This document shows, piece after piece, positions 7,450 to 16,193 of a stretch of DNA of 64,000 nt. Numbering within the stretch: position 1 is the first letter of the stretch; every line of letters begins with the position of its first letter. The translations under genes were made by a program, and so were the position numbers. The stretch is from Oscillatoriaceae cyanobacterium Prado104. Its GTDB lineage: Bacteria; Cyanobacteriota; Cyanobacteriia; Cyanobacteriales; Microcoleaceae. The notes below the pieces were generated by a model. It was not told where the DNA came from, did not search any database, and saw only the letters and a list, made by a program, of their open reading frames with translations. Location: assembly GCA_025454405.1 (NCBI GenBank), contig JALOON010000024.1:1-64000 (forward strand), given 5' to 3'.

Positions 7450-9291
7450 ATGGCGCGCCCTGAAAGTCCTTGCCTCAGTATAGCGATCGCTCGCCTGAGA
7501 ACCGCTGGGGCAAACCATTTTGCCACCTGGGTCTTGCAGGCCCCCTATCCCAGCGGGTACGTTCACCACGACTGCATGTGGCCCGCCACCCTATCCCAAG
7601 CGTGGCAAGCTTGGCAGGAAATGTTTTCCCCCTCCGGGACAATTCACGAATTGCCCTTAAATCCTGACGGCAATTTCGTCTCGCCGGAAAACAGCCAAAA
7701 AATACTAGCAGAAACCGAAAAGCCAGCCCTCCAAGCGCTACAGCTACCTCAATTTGGGCCATCAAACCCCGTCCCCCCAGGTAAAGGGTGGAGCGAGAAG
7801 GGAGAGCCAAATCCGCTGCCGCAACCCGCTAGCTACAGCAGCCGCCTCATGCAGCATTTGGGTATCGAGCTGTGGCAGTGGCTGTTTGAAGGGCCGATTC
7901 AAGCTAGCCTTCACGAAAGTAAAGGCATCGCGATCGGGCAAAATCAACCCCTGCGAGTGCGTATAGATTTGCGGGAACCCTATTTGATCGCTTTGCCTTG
8001 GGAAATTATGCAGCCTCAAGCAGGTCAACCAGCAATTTCTCTGTCGCAGCAACTGCTGTTCAGCCGCACTACCAGCCATGTTGAACCGCTGCCGGCGCTG
8101 CGTCTGGCCGAATCCCTCAATATTTTGCTAGTTTTGGGACAAGCAGAACCAACTAACAGCACCACCAATGCTCAATTTGCGGTCAACAACCGTCAGTTGC
8201 AGTTGGAAGCAGAAGCACAAGCACTAGCTAATGTTCTGGAAAATGCCTCGCATACTGACGAGAGCGGCCAATATTTCGATATCAGCGTTCCGACTCGGGT
8301 AGATATTGCGATCGAGCCGACTCCGGCGGAACTGATTTCGCGCCTGGAAACGCAATCTTACAATATCCTGTTCTACGCCGGTCACGGGATACCGGGACCC
8401 GATGGGGGTTTGCTGTTTTTGGGGCCGGATACGGCGATGAACGGCACGGAACTGGCTCAGGTGCTGGTACGGTGCCGGGTGACGCTGGCGGTGTTTAATG
8501 CCTGCTGGGGTGCGCAGCCGGCGGTGGAGGCGGCGGCACGATCGCCCAAAGGCCACCAACAAGCCATCGCCCGCAGCAGTTTGGCTGAGGTGCTGATCCA
8601 TCACGGAGTCCCGGCGGTGTTGGGGATGCGGGATTCGATCGCGGATCGCGAGGCATTGAGTTTTATCCAAACTTTCGCTCGAGCTTTGGCCGGCAGGATG
8701 TCGGTCGATCGAGCTGTGGCTGTAGCCAGACAGCAACTGCTGACGCTTTACAAGTTCAATCAACCGGCTTGGACGCTACCAGTGCTGTACATGCACCCGG
8801 AGTTTGACGGCCAACTGACTGAACCGGCTGATGACTTGAAAACTGAATTGCCTGTCAATTCTTCTACTTGGCTGGGACGCTTGCCTTCTTGCGCTTACTT
8901 GCGGGGGCGCGGCGAGCCCAGTGCAAAGTCGCGCAGTTCTAACGCGAACCAGGTGTGGCCGATTCGAGCCAATATGGTGCGAGTCGGACGCTGGGAAGAA
9001 AACGATGTGGTGATTCGCGAACAGTGGGTTTCTCAAAAACACGCCGAGATTTTTTGCCGCAACAGTGTTGGGGACAGTCGGGACGAACCTAACTATTTTC
9101 TGCGGGATTTTTCTCGCTACGGTACTCTGGTCTTGGAGCCTCAAGGGTGGAAGAGGGTTCACCACGAAGAAGTGCTGTTGCGATCGGGTACTCAGCTAAA
9201 ATTTGGCAGTTCTCAGGGTCAAGTTTTTGAGTTTACCATTGAGGAACCAAAAACTCCGGGCTACAACGAAATTGAAAGCAGAACGAATTAA
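7450..9291 (+). CDS. CHAT-domain caspase-like protease with C-terminal FHA domain
   Basis: A 613-residue protein combining two signalling modules. Residues about 140-460 form a CHAT (caspase HetF-associated with TPR) peptidase-like domain, with the catalytic pair His312 in FYAGHG and Cys352 in FNACWG both intact. Residues about 505-600 form an FHA domain, which binds phosphothreonine: VRVGRWEENDVVI, then SQKHAEI and the ending RDFSRYGTLV. There is no signal peptide or membrane helix. CHAT proteases act in cell differentiation and in defence-type cell suicide; the FHA domain suggests control by a Ser/Thr kinase, not found nearby. Substrate and role are unknown. Confidence 0.82.
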   Translation: MARPESPCLSIAIARLRTAGANHFATWVLQAPYPSGYVHHDCMWPATLSQAWQAWQEMFSPSGTIHELPLNPDGNFVSPENSQKILAETEKPALQALQLPQFGPSNPVPPGKGWSEKGEPNPLPQPASYSSRLMQHLGIELWQWLFEGPIQASLHESKGIAIGQNQPLRVRIDLREPYLIALPWEIMQPQAGQPAISLSQQLLFSRTTSHVEPLPALRLAESLNILLVLGQAEPTNSTTNAQFAVNNRQLQLEAEAQALANVLENASHTDESGQYFDISVPTRVDIAIEPTPAELISRLETQSYNILFYAGHGIPGPDGGLLFLGPDTAMNGTELAQVLVRCRVTLAVFNACWGAQPAVEAAARSPKGHQQAIARSSLAEVLIHHGVPAVLGMRDSIADREALSFIQTFARALAGRMSVDRAVAVARQQLLTLYKFNQPAWTLPVLYMHPEFDGQLTEPADDLKTELPVNSSTWLGRLPSCAYLRGRGEPSAKSRSSNANQVWPIRANMVRVGRWEENDVVIREQWVSQKHAEIFCRNSVGDSRDEPNYFLRDFSRYGTLVLEPQGWKRVHHEEVLLRSGTQLKFGSSQGQVFEFTIEEPKTPGYNEIESRTN

Positions 9292-9763
9292 TGTTGCGAT
9301 TCGCGCCACGACAGCAGGGGGAGAAATTACCTCGCAAGTTAAACAGGGGGTAAGTAACCTGGATTTACGATCGCACCATTTTTTTGATGAGAATTCCAAA
9401 GTTAAGGTCGCGATGCCAAAACGCACCACAAGGGCATTAATGCCATCTATGCTATCCATAGCTCAACGCTGGATTCTTTGCCAGAAAGCCGATTTTTGAC
9501 AAGAGAGCCAGATCTCAGTACCATACGATTTTCTGGCTGCGTGTCCGGCCAGCTAAGGATTTTTCCCAAAAATCAAGTTTCTTTGCGTAAGTCCTCAAGG
9601 TGCAGGTGTAGGTAATTTTGGCAATCGGCGATCGGGACAGCAAAGCTTGCAGCGTTGAATCCGGCTAAAGGCGATCGCCAGAGTATTCAAAAGGTAACAC
9701 TCGCAACTGGTAATTAACACTACCCCTTACTCTATTTTCCTCTTTCTATTTAGGTACTACATC
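9292..9763. other. Intergenic region, no gene recognised
   Basis: A short open frame overlaps the end of the CHAT-FHA gene but has no protein-like character. Nothing else is supported apart from several CGATCG sites. Confidence 0.5.
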
Positions 9764-10342
9764 ATGGCTACCCCTCCTGATTCTCAATTTTTTCTCGACC
9801 CTCAAACTCAAACCCAGATGGAACTGCTGGCAGCTATTGTTCAAACTGATACCGCTTATCCTTGGAATCCCGCAGAATTTGCATCGGAATCTTATTTAAA
9901 TACTTTAGAACAGGAGTTTGCGCTGTCAGATGCGTTTAGCGACAGCGAAATTACTGAAAAGTCGCAACTGTTGTTCGCGCAGTTGGCACAAGTTTGGACG
10001 GCGGCGGATTTGAAAAAGTCTTTGCGCCAAAAGTTCGATCGCCTGCCTCAAGATTTACTCGCCCGCATCGCTGGTAGCGTCCAAAACGCTGTCGCTAATT
10101 ACCAATCCTTGGCCGATCGCATGGTACAATCCGCGTTGGATGTTTTGCCTCAGTGGCCTGAAGAAGATTTGCAGGTTTTGGCCCGTCCTTTGGCTTATGC
10201 GATGCGAGAAGTCGATGCGAATGCCGAGGAATCCGTAGTTGCTTTGAGAAGACCCTGGACGGAATTGTCGGAAATAGAACAGGCTAAAGTTAGTTTGGTC
10301 GTCGCCCGCTATGCAATATCCCAATTGGAAATGGCAGATTAG
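9764..10342 (+). CDS. Conserved cyanobacterial protein of unknown function
   Basis: A 192-residue soluble acidic protein with strong coding character and an ATG after an A/T-rich leader. I do not recognise a named family. It is mainly alpha-helical by composition, with no signal peptide, membrane segment or metal motif. It is followed by a terminator-like inverted repeat, so it is probably transcribed alone. Confidence 0.7.
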   Translation: MATPPDSQFFLDPQTQTQMELLAAIVQTDTAYPWNPAEFASESYLNTLEQEFALSDAFSDSEITEKSQLLFAQLAQVWTAADLKKSLRQKFDRLPQDLLARIAGSVQNAVANYQSLADRMVQSALDVLPQWPEEDLQVLARPLAYAMREVDANAEESVVALRRPWTELSEIEQAKVSLVVARYAISQLEMAD

Positions 10343-10434
10343 CCATGCTGCGCTCGTTTGGTTTGCCTTTTTTGACTGCTGCGATCGGACAGATCGGGGT
10401 GCCGCTGGCTCGCTTTTCGATCGGAAATTATGCG

Positions 10435-10502
10435 AAAACCCGATTTCTTAATGCAATTGCGTCATTTTATGTGGCGGGCTTGTGCCGGAAATCGGGTTTT
10501 TT
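10435..10502 (+). terminator. Inverted repeat with T-run downstream of the 9764-10342 gene
   Basis: Perfect 13-base arms AAAACCCGATTTC (10435-10447) and GAAATCGGGTTTT (10488-10500), followed by further T. The 40-base loop is long for an intrinsic terminator, so it may instead be a dispersed repeat that serves as one. Confidence 0.45.
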
Positions 10503-10977
10503 ACGCAAATATTCAGATCTCGATCGTTAATATCGATGAAAAACACGGTTTTTTTGGGGTTGATGCACCAGTGCTGTTTTTAATTTTTATAAATTTTTTA
10601 TAATCTATCTTTAGTTAGATGCCAGCGGCATCTCATTGTTGGAAGATTGACAGCGACGCCGATCGCTGTTTTGCACCCGATAAGGTTTCAGAACACTGGT
10701 GCGGGCGCTGCCAGGAACTGGGTGTGACGGACAATAATACACTGCATTTGGCTATTGACTCGGGTTCAAAAACCAAGTTTCCTCGCGCACCAGTGCGTTC
10801 GGGAATTAGTTTTGGGAACTGGTTGCTGGTTGAGAGTTTAAACAAACTAATGTTTAAACCAACTAAAAATTGTCAATTGCTCGATCGAAACAATATAGAT
10901 ATTAGTCGGCCAGACAAGAGCGATCTAACCCGTAAGTTATAGTTTCCAGCCGCTCGCAAATTGCCGAGCATTACTAA
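10503..10977. other. Gene-poor stretch
   Basis: One open frame of about 107 codons from 10619 reads on the plus strand but has no recognisable motif and poor protein character. I do not call it a gene. Together with the flanks this forms a roughly 1.4 kb low-gene region. Confidence 0.4.
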
Positions 10978-11192
10978 TCTGTTATAACTTATACAAAAGG
11001 TAGCATTTTATGGGACACAGATCGGACGATCGCTCCACAGCAATCCATTAGGAATACAGGTGGCCAGTTAATACAGCAAAATGTCGCAGATCGCAAGGTG
11101 CCTTGCCGTAAAGGTCGATCCTACCACCCCAAAGCCGAATCCCTCAAGCCCAAAAAAGGGGATGGCGATATTGACAAAGCAATATATAATTG
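10978..11192 (+). pseudogene. Small protein-like frame without a standard start codon
   Basis: A frame opening after the stop at 10975 reads a well-behaved sequence including ILWDTDRTIAPQQSIRN, then KVPCRKGRSYHPKAES and KKGDGDIDKAIYN before TGA at 11191. It has no in-frame ATG, GTG or TTG; an ATG at 11010 is in another frame and stops after 13 codons. A frameshift near the start, an ATT start after AAAAGG, or chance are all possible. I do not recognise a family. Confidence 0.35.
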
Positions 11193-11375
11193 AGCAACAA
11201 TAACAGAAGCTTGCAGGCATTGCAGCAGGACCAGCAACACTACCTATGCCTTAAGTTATATTCAAAACCGACCCATGTCGGCGAAACTAAAAAACGGGGC
11301 AAGGCAGAAGTGCCTGTACAGAAAGGGGGGGGCGATCGCCCGGAAATACCAGCCAAGCGATCGGGGTTCTCATGA
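11190..11375 (+). CDS. Possible small basic protein overlapping the preceding frame
   Basis: A TTG at 11190 overlaps the TGA that ends the preceding protein-like frame (TTGA overlap, as in translational coupling). It would encode 61 residues, rich in Gln in the first half and Lys/Gly in the second (KKRGKAEVPVQKGGGDRPE). No family recognised. It could equally be the decayed 3' part of the preceding gene. Confidence 0.25.
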   Translation: MSNNNRSLQALQQDQQHYLCLKLYSKPTHVGETKKRGKAEVPVQKGGGDRPEIPAKRSGFS

Positions 11376-11711
11376 GGGGTAAAACCTCTCCAGCAAGCAG
11401 TCAGATATAATAATGTTGAACTTTTTCAGTTCGAGAAAGTAGCGCTAGCATTAAATTGCCCTGCCGTGAACTACTACTGACTGATTTGTTACAGTTCTTA
11501 ACCATCAAAACTGCTTTCAAGACGACTAGCATGGTGACACTTTTACTAGCACAAACAGATCGGTAAATAATGTCACCTAACTTTAAACGCTGCGATCCCC
11601 CAGTGGGAAAAATAGAGTCTATTTGATTCGCACGCCAGCGGTTTTAGAGTTACAATCGGAATCAAAGCATCGCTATTTAACTGAGTTCTTTAGTTACTTT
11701 AACTTTCAGCT
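11376..11711. other. Intergenic region, no gene recognised
   Basis: Nothing supported. It should hold the promoter of the small gene starting at 11712. Confidence 0.4.
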
Positions 11712-11936
11712 ATGAACGTGGATTTTATCAAAGCCCAAGTCAGGTTGCTACAGGGTGCAAGTTCATCGGAACGAGAGACCCTAATAAAAAACATTGGTGT
11801 TTGTGCTGGTGTGATCAGACCGGGAGAATACGTGACCCCGCAACGAAAGCACGCTATTACTCTTTGGCTGCAAACCAATGCCGTGCGCCTGAGGTTGCCC
11901 CAACTGCCTCTGGATTTGTCCGGACAAAAGCCTTAA
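11712..11936 (+). CDS. Small protein of unknown function (74 aa)
   Basis: An ATG-started frame of 74 residues with good protein character (FIKAQVRLLQGASSSERET and ITLWLQTNAVRLRLPQLPL). It looks like a compact soluble alpha-helical protein. I know no named family. There is no operon partner; a structured stretch with a possible terminator follows. Confidence 0.6.
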   Translation: MNVDFIKAQVRLLQGASSSERETLIKNIGVCAGVIRPGEYVTPQRKHAITLWLQTNAVRLRLPQLPLDLSGQKP

Positions 11937-12160
11937 CAGCCGTTGTTTCTGGTAGAATCAGGTGATGTATCTCGTGGCGCACCAATTCGCTATTTGTAGA
12001 TCGACTCAAAAACAATTCTAAACTGGCATGGAGGGAGTAAGATTACTAGAGCAAGACTGCTTTGGCAGCCTCCCCTCAGCTTCGCTACTACCGATGAAGT
12101 GTCAATAATCACTCCCGGCTTCAGCGAGGGCAATCGTGTCAATAGATATAACAATTTATG
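11937..12160. other. Non-coding stretch ending at a terminator
   Basis: No open frame of note. It ends at a terminator-like hairpin at 12161, so it is either the 3' UTR of the 11712 gene or a separate small RNA. I could not match it to a known cyanobacterial RNA. Confidence 0.35.
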
Positions 12161-12187
12161 GGGGCAGTTTTGCTACTGCCTCTGTTT
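12161..12187 (+). terminator. Probable rho-independent terminator
   Basis: Stem GGGGCAGT (12161-12168) pairs with ACTGCCTC (12175-12182) with one G-U pair and a short loop, followed by TGTTTT. Confidence 0.55.
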
Positions 12188-12351
12188 TAAGCGCGAGGCG
12201 CAAATCCTGCAAATTAGATCGCGTCCGATCGACTGGCTATAGTTTGAGTGCGAGCTTCCGGCTCGATCGCGACAATCTCGCCCAGAAATCTCGCCCAGAT
12301 AAATAAAGATTCACAGAGCGATCGGATGCGATATTATAGATCTGCAAAAAA

Positions 12352-12582
12352 TCAAGATTTCGTCCACTGTTGGGGTTCGGAGTTTTCTACCCACTTGTAG
12401 GCGTTGCAAATCAGCCAGGAAGTCACATCTCCCTGAGTAGCACAGGTATGAATAGGACGCGGTTCCGTATTTGGTGCACCGCAAATTACAACTTGAAATC
12501 TCGATGCAGGCGGGCCATCGGAGTTGAGAACAACGGTAACAGTTTGAGCGCGAGAAATGTTTTGAACGGACATCAGGTGCAT
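12352..12582 (-). CDS. Small protein of unknown function
   Basis: About 76 residues if started at MHLMSVQN (12582); a start at MSVQN (12573) or further upstream at 12621 is also possible. The sequence reads as a small beta-rich domain (AQTVTVVLNSDGP, RFQVVICGAPN) with three cysteines and a Trp-rich tail. Family unknown. It is transcribed toward, and ends near, the non-coding stretch at 12.2 kb. Confidence 0.5.
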   Translation of the reverse strand: MHLMSVQNISRAQTVTVVLNSDGPPASRFQVVICGAPNTEPRPIHTCATQGDVTSWLICNAYKWVENSEPQQWTKS

Positions 12583-12758
12583 TGCTGGAACTCTCGAACA
12601 ATTTTTATTTAGTATAATCAAACTTCAATCAAATTCTACCCATTGGTAGCCAATAGTGGTAAACTACGGTCACAATCTTGGGCGGGCGTGTTAGTCATAA
12701 TGTGGCAAGTGAGATATTTGTCTATTAAACATGTAACTATTAATATACTCAAAAAACG

Positions 12759-13016
12759 ATGCAGAAAAAACAAAAATTTCCCCATCTAGTAGGTTCCAAA
12801 TGGACTGCCCATCAAAAAACTTGGGGATGGCGACACTTCCAAGTAGTCAACAGGAAAAATCAAGATAAATGGGTATTTGCCGAAATGGTGGCCGCTTGCG
12901 ATCCGAAAGTGCGTTTTTGGCTGAACGCCCAACAGCTAAAAGACCGATCTCTCTGGGAAGCTGGATGGCAATCCACACAAGAACTAGAAGACTTAGAAGC
13001 CGACAATAACTCTTAA
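12759..13016 (+). CDS. TIGR02450-type small tryptophan-rich conserved protein
   Basis: An 85-residue protein matching the small Trp-rich family known as TIGR02450: KFPHLVGSKWTAHQ at the start, then GWRHFQV, AEMVAACDP and RFWLNAQQLKDRSLWEAGW. All the family's characteristic tryptophans are present. The function of this widespread family is not known. It starts at ATG 12759 and stands alone. Confidence 0.8.
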   Translation: MQKKQKFPHLVGSKWTAHQKTWGWRHFQVVNRKNQDKWVFAEMVAACDPKVRFWLNAQQLKDRSLWEAGWQSTQELEDLEADNNS

Positions 13017-13347
13017 GATTTTACTATTTTACCGATTACCGAGTTAGCGCGGAAACTGGACGATCGCATAATTCAACTAAGCGCACCCGCTGAAACTCGA
13101 CTGCAATAATTGCGATCGATCGCCCGCATTCTCGATAGTAAAAATGTTAAATTATCCAAAAACGACCGCTCGCCTTCAAACACCTGCAGGTGGCAGTTAT
13201 TTGCCTTCAAAAAAGCCTAAAAATACATGATAACATCCCTTTTGTCAACAGCCTTTACTCTCTTCTTAAAACTTTACGCGAACAATTTCGCACTGAGACC
13301 GACCTGTGGTTTGATAGAGAGTCTACAGTATTGGCAGGTCAGTCGCG
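13017..13347. other. Intergenic region with short protein-like fragments
   Basis: Fragments such as TELARKLDDRIIQLSAP (about 13035-13085) are protein-like but broken by stops, suggesting remains of a decayed gene. A frame at 13190-13390 overlaps the next gene and is not supported. Confidence 0.35.
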
Positions 13348-14040
13348 ATGGCAAAATCTACAGCAGTATCTAAGGGGAAATTACCGGTAAAATTAACAGC
13401 AAAGAAAATCGATCGATCGCCAGACCAGCCAGAATTCAAACAGCTAGAACTTTTTGAGTGGAAAGTAGAAGATCCGTTTCTGGATTCTAACAACATTCCT
13501 AGCTCCCAAGTGCGCAGAAAAAATGGTTTAATTAGCCTCAACGATATGTGGCGCGTCGCGGGAAGTATTAAAAATAAAACACCTTCTCGCTGGCTGGGAC
13601 AAAAACAAACTCAGTTTTTAGTAAAATTATTAAAAACTCAAGTAGAATCCGAGATTTATACAACCCAACGCGGCAAAAACGGCGGAACTTTTGCTGCTGA
13701 CGAACTTGCCTATAAATATTGGGAATATTTGCAAGTTAAGCGCGAAGTTAAGCTTACTGAAAAACAAGTCCAAAGCCGGCTGGCTAAAAGTTTGGGCAAG
13801 GTGCAGCGCGAAGTGCCGACGTTAGCGGGGAAAATAGATATTTTAACAGACAAAGAACTGATCGAGGTGAAATCAGTGAACAGTTGGAAATGCGCGGTAG
13901 GTCAAGTTTTAATTTACAGCCAATCCTATCTCGATCGCCAAAAACGCATTCATCTATTTGGCGAAGCATCGCCCGATTTTTTGAGCCTGATTCGGGGCTA
14001 TTGCGCTGGATTTGATATTGAGGTAACTTGGGAGTATTAA
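13348..14040 (+). CDS. KilA-N domain protein with C-terminal PD-(D/E)XK nuclease-like domain
   Basis: A 230-residue protein with two parts. Residues about 60-135 look like a KilA-N DNA-binding domain of phage and accessory-DNA proteins (ISLNDMWRVAG, then GKNGGTFAADELAYKYWEYL). After a helical linker, residues about 165-225 carry a PD-(D/E)XK-like core: GKIDILTDKELIEVKSV, with the Asp and the E-x-K in order, then AVGQVLIYSQ. This suggests sequence-specific DNA targeting joined to a nuclease fold. It may be of phage or mobile origin. It ends just before the ABC ATPase gene but need not be linked to it. Confidence 0.72.
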   Translation: MAKSTAVSKGKLPVKLTAKKIDRSPDQPEFKQLELFEWKVEDPFLDSNNIPSSQVRRKNGLISLNDMWRVAGSIKNKTPSRWLGQKQTQFLVKLLKTQVESEIYTTQRGKNGGTFAADELAYKYWEYLQVKREVKLTEKQVQSRLAKSLGKVQREVPTLAGKIDILTDKELIEVKSVNSWKCAVGQVLIYSQSYLDRQKRIHLFGEASPDFLSLIRGYCAGFDIEVTWEY

Positions 14041-14060
14041 CTCTTTATACGGAAATACTT

Positions 14061-14912
14061 ATGTCCGCTGCGGTTTCAATTAAAAATGCTTGCAAAGTCT
14101 ACAACAAAATCCCGGTTGTCAATGACCTTTCCTTCACTATTGAATCTGGAGAAATGTTCGGTTTGCTCGGTCCAAACGGTGCAGGAAAATCGACCACAAT
14201 TCGGATGTTGACTACTTTGACTAAACCCAGCAGCGGTCATATTGAAATCGCCGGGTATGAGGTGAAGCGACAAAGCTTGCAAGTAAAACAGTGTATCGGC
14301 GTCGTGTTACAGCAAACTAGCGTCGATACCGACCTTTCCGTGTGGGAAAATATGGAGTTTCACGGGAGGCTGCACCACATTCCAAATCCGAAACGACAGC
14401 AATTAATTAAACAGTGGTTGGACTATGTAGAATTAACTGACAGAAAAGACGATTTAACGAAAACTTTATCGGGGGGAATGAAGCGCCGGCTGCAAATTGC
14501 TAGAGCGCTGTTGCACGAACCGCAAATCCTGTTTTTGGACGAACCAACGGTAGGTTTAGATCCGCAAACGCGACGGCGATTGTGGGAAATTATTCTGGAT
14601 TTGAACAAACAGGGAATGACTATGTTGCTGACAACTCATTATATGGATGAAGTGGAGTATTTGTGCGATCGCATTGGGATTATGGACGGCGGCAAGTTAA
14701 TTCAATTGGGAACTTTAGCCGAACTGCGGCAGCAGTACGGCGAAGGCTTGGTGATGAAGCAAATAGATGAGAGGTGGGAATATAAGTTTTTTCCCAGTCT
14801 GGAAGAAGCTAATATTTATCTCGATCGACAGTCAGATAAAACAGGGATGATGGTGCGTCCTTCTAATTTAGAGGATATTTTTGTAGAATTGACAGGAAGA
14901 CAGTTAGATTGA
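14061..14912 (+). CDS. ABC-2 type transporter ATP-binding protein (DrrA/NatA-like)
   Basis: ATPase subunit of an ABC exporter, 283 residues from ATG 14061 (a TTG at 14028 overlaps the previous gene). Walker A GPNGAGKST, signature LSGGMKRRL, Walker B ILFLDEPTVGLDP and the switch histidine (LLTTHYMDE) are complete. The C-terminal extension resembles multidrug/antibiotic and polysaccharide exporters of this class. No permease gene is adjacent, so it must pair with a partner elsewhere; its substrate is unknown. Confidence 0.85.
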   Translation: MSAAVSIKNACKVYNKIPVVNDLSFTIESGEMFGLLGPNGAGKSTTIRMLTTLTKPSSGHIEIAGYEVKRQSLQVKQCIGVVLQQTSVDTDLSVWENMEFHGRLHHIPNPKRQQLIKQWLDYVELTDRKDDLTKTLSGGMKRRLQIARALLHEPQILFLDEPTVGLDPQTRRRLWEIILDLNKQGMTMLLTTHYMDEVEYLCDRIGIMDGGKLIQLGTLAELRQQYGEGLVMKQIDERWEYKFFPSLEEANIYLDRQSDKTGMMVRPSNLEDIFVELTGRQLD

Positions 14913-15120
14913 TTTTAGATGGGTACAAGTTAGTGTTTGTCTAAAATGGGCGATCGAGCCACAAATAAACAGCATAAAACTAAATACTTAAGAAGTTACA
15001 GCGTTTTTTGCTAAGAAATTTAGTTCGATAAAGACCGTTGAGTAGTAAAAGTCGGAAAGCTATTCAATATTATCATGAGGTATAATAGAAAGCGGATGAC
15101 TTATAACAGTTAACTACCAA

Positions 15121-15174
15121 CTCTTCCCCCTTCCTTCTTCCTTCTTCCCTCTTCCTTCTTCCTTCTTCCTTCAA
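15121..15174. repeat. Short tandem repeat (CTTCCTT-type)
   Basis: A pyrimidine-rich heptamer tract (CTTCCTT/CTTCTTC variants) immediately before scpB, of the same class as the other tracts in the window. Confidence 0.8.
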
Positions 15175-15186
15175 CTAAGTTACCCA

Positions 15187-15702
15187 ATGCCGCGTTTAGC
15201 AACTACAATAGAAGCCATTCTTTACTTAAAAGGTCAGCCGGTCTCGATCGCAGAAATTGCCGAGATTGCTAAGTGCGATCGAACCGAAGCCAAAGATGCT
15301 ATCATCGAACTGATGTCCGACTCGGCCCGCCGCGACAGTGCCTTAGAAGTTGTGGAAACCCCCACAGGATACAGCCTGCAACTTAGAGAAGATTTTGCTG
15401 CTTTAATGCAAACATTAATACCGCCAGAATTAGGTATTGGCGCGCTGCGGACTCTAGCAGCCATCGCCCTTAAAGGAGGCATCGCCCAAGCAGATTTAGT
15501 GGATTTGCGGGGTTCCGGGGCCTACCAACAAGTGCAAGAACTTGTCGAACTCGGTTTTGTCCGCAAGCGGCGGCAAAATGACAGCAGATCCTATTGGCTG
15601 CAAGTTACCGACAAATTCCATAGGTATTTTCAAGTAGACCAAATGCCCAAACAACTGCAAATTGATTTTCAGACCAACCTGCAGCCAAGCGAAGAAGAAT
15701 AA
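15187..15702 (+). CDS. scpB: Segregation and condensation protein ScpB
   Basis: Kleisin-interacting winged-helix protein of the SMC-ScpA-ScpB condensin complex, needed for chromosome compaction. The 171 residues include the typical start TTIEAILYLKGQPVSIAEIAEI, the second helix segment DSARRDSALEVVETPTGYSLQL and the family-defining ELGIGALRTLAAIALKGGIAQADLVDLRGSGAYQQVQELVELGFVRKRR region. scpA is not adjacent. It is followed after 42 bases by a DUF760 gene on the same strand. Confidence 0.92.
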   Translation: MPRLATTIEAILYLKGQPVSIAEIAEIAKCDRTEAKDAIIELMSDSARRDSALEVVETPTGYSLQLREDFAALMQTLIPPELGIGALRTLAAIALKGGIAQADLVDLRGSGAYQQVQELVELGFVRKRRQNDSRSYWLQVTDKFHRYFQVDQMPKQLQIDFQTNLQPSEEE

Positions 15703-15744
15703 ATTCAACTAGAATGTAAGAAGCCAGAAATATAGAATCGCCAA

Positions 15745-16092
15745 ATGGTTTTTAACCCTGACTTTAACGGCTCCAATGCTCAACAAACCGCAGCTAACCC
15801 GCTTCTGAAGTACCTCCAACACCAATCCCCCGAGGTATTAGCCCGCGTCGCCAAGTCCGTCAGCCCAGAAATCAAGGAAATTATCTCTCACAACGTTCAA
15901 GGACTGGTAGGGGTCTTGCCTTCAGATAATTTCAACGTCCAGATTACCACCGATCGCGAAAATTTAGCGGGTTTGCTGGCTTCAGCCATGATGACTGGCT
16001 ATTTTCTCAGGCAAATGGAGCAGAGAATGCACTTAGAAGAAAATTTGGCCAGCACCAGTTCGATTGCAACCAACTCTCCAACAGAGAAATAA
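15745..16092 (+). CDS. DUF760 family protein, paralogue 1
   Basis: A 115-residue soluble protein of the DUF760 family found in cyanobacteria and plastid-bearing plants. The core is LLKYLQHQSPEVLARVAKSVSPEIKEII, HNVQGLVGVLPSDNFNVQITT and LAGLLASAMMTGYFLRQMEQRM. A second member with the same architecture lies at 21971-22312. It is 42 bases downstream of scpB and may be cotranscribed. Molecular function is unknown. Confidence 0.85.
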   Translation: MVFNPDFNGSNAQQTAANPLLKYLQHQSPEVLARVAKSVSPEIKEIISHNVQGLVGVLPSDNFNVQITTDRENLAGLLASAMMTGYFLRQMEQRMHLEENLASTSSIATNSPTEK

Positions 16093-16097
16093 AGAGG

Positions 16098-16170
16098 TTA
16101 GTAGTGAGGACTTTAGTCCGTATTCGCTCTGAGTCTAAATCTGCAAACAAGAGCTGAAGTCCTTACTACA
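16098..16170. repeat. Palindromic element of the GTAGTGAGGACTTTAGTCC family
   Basis: The left arm GTAGTGAGGACTTTAGTCC and right arm GAAGTCCTTACTAC form an imperfect hairpin between convergent genes. Related copies lie at 36970-37022, 50966-51016 and 51026-51045. Confidence 0.65.
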
Positions 16171-16193
16171 AAAAAATACTGGTTAAACAAGTC

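Noticed and set aside
9203-9499. 98-codon frame overlapping the end of the CHAT-FHA gene
   Set aside because: Most of it is out of frame within the FHA region; no independent support.
10619-10942. 107-codon frame in the gene-poor region
   Set aside because: No motif, irregular codon use and no clear ribosome site; kept only as part of the gap description.
13190-13390. 66-codon frame before the KilA-N gene
   Set aside because: Overlaps the well-supported gene start and has no recognisable features.
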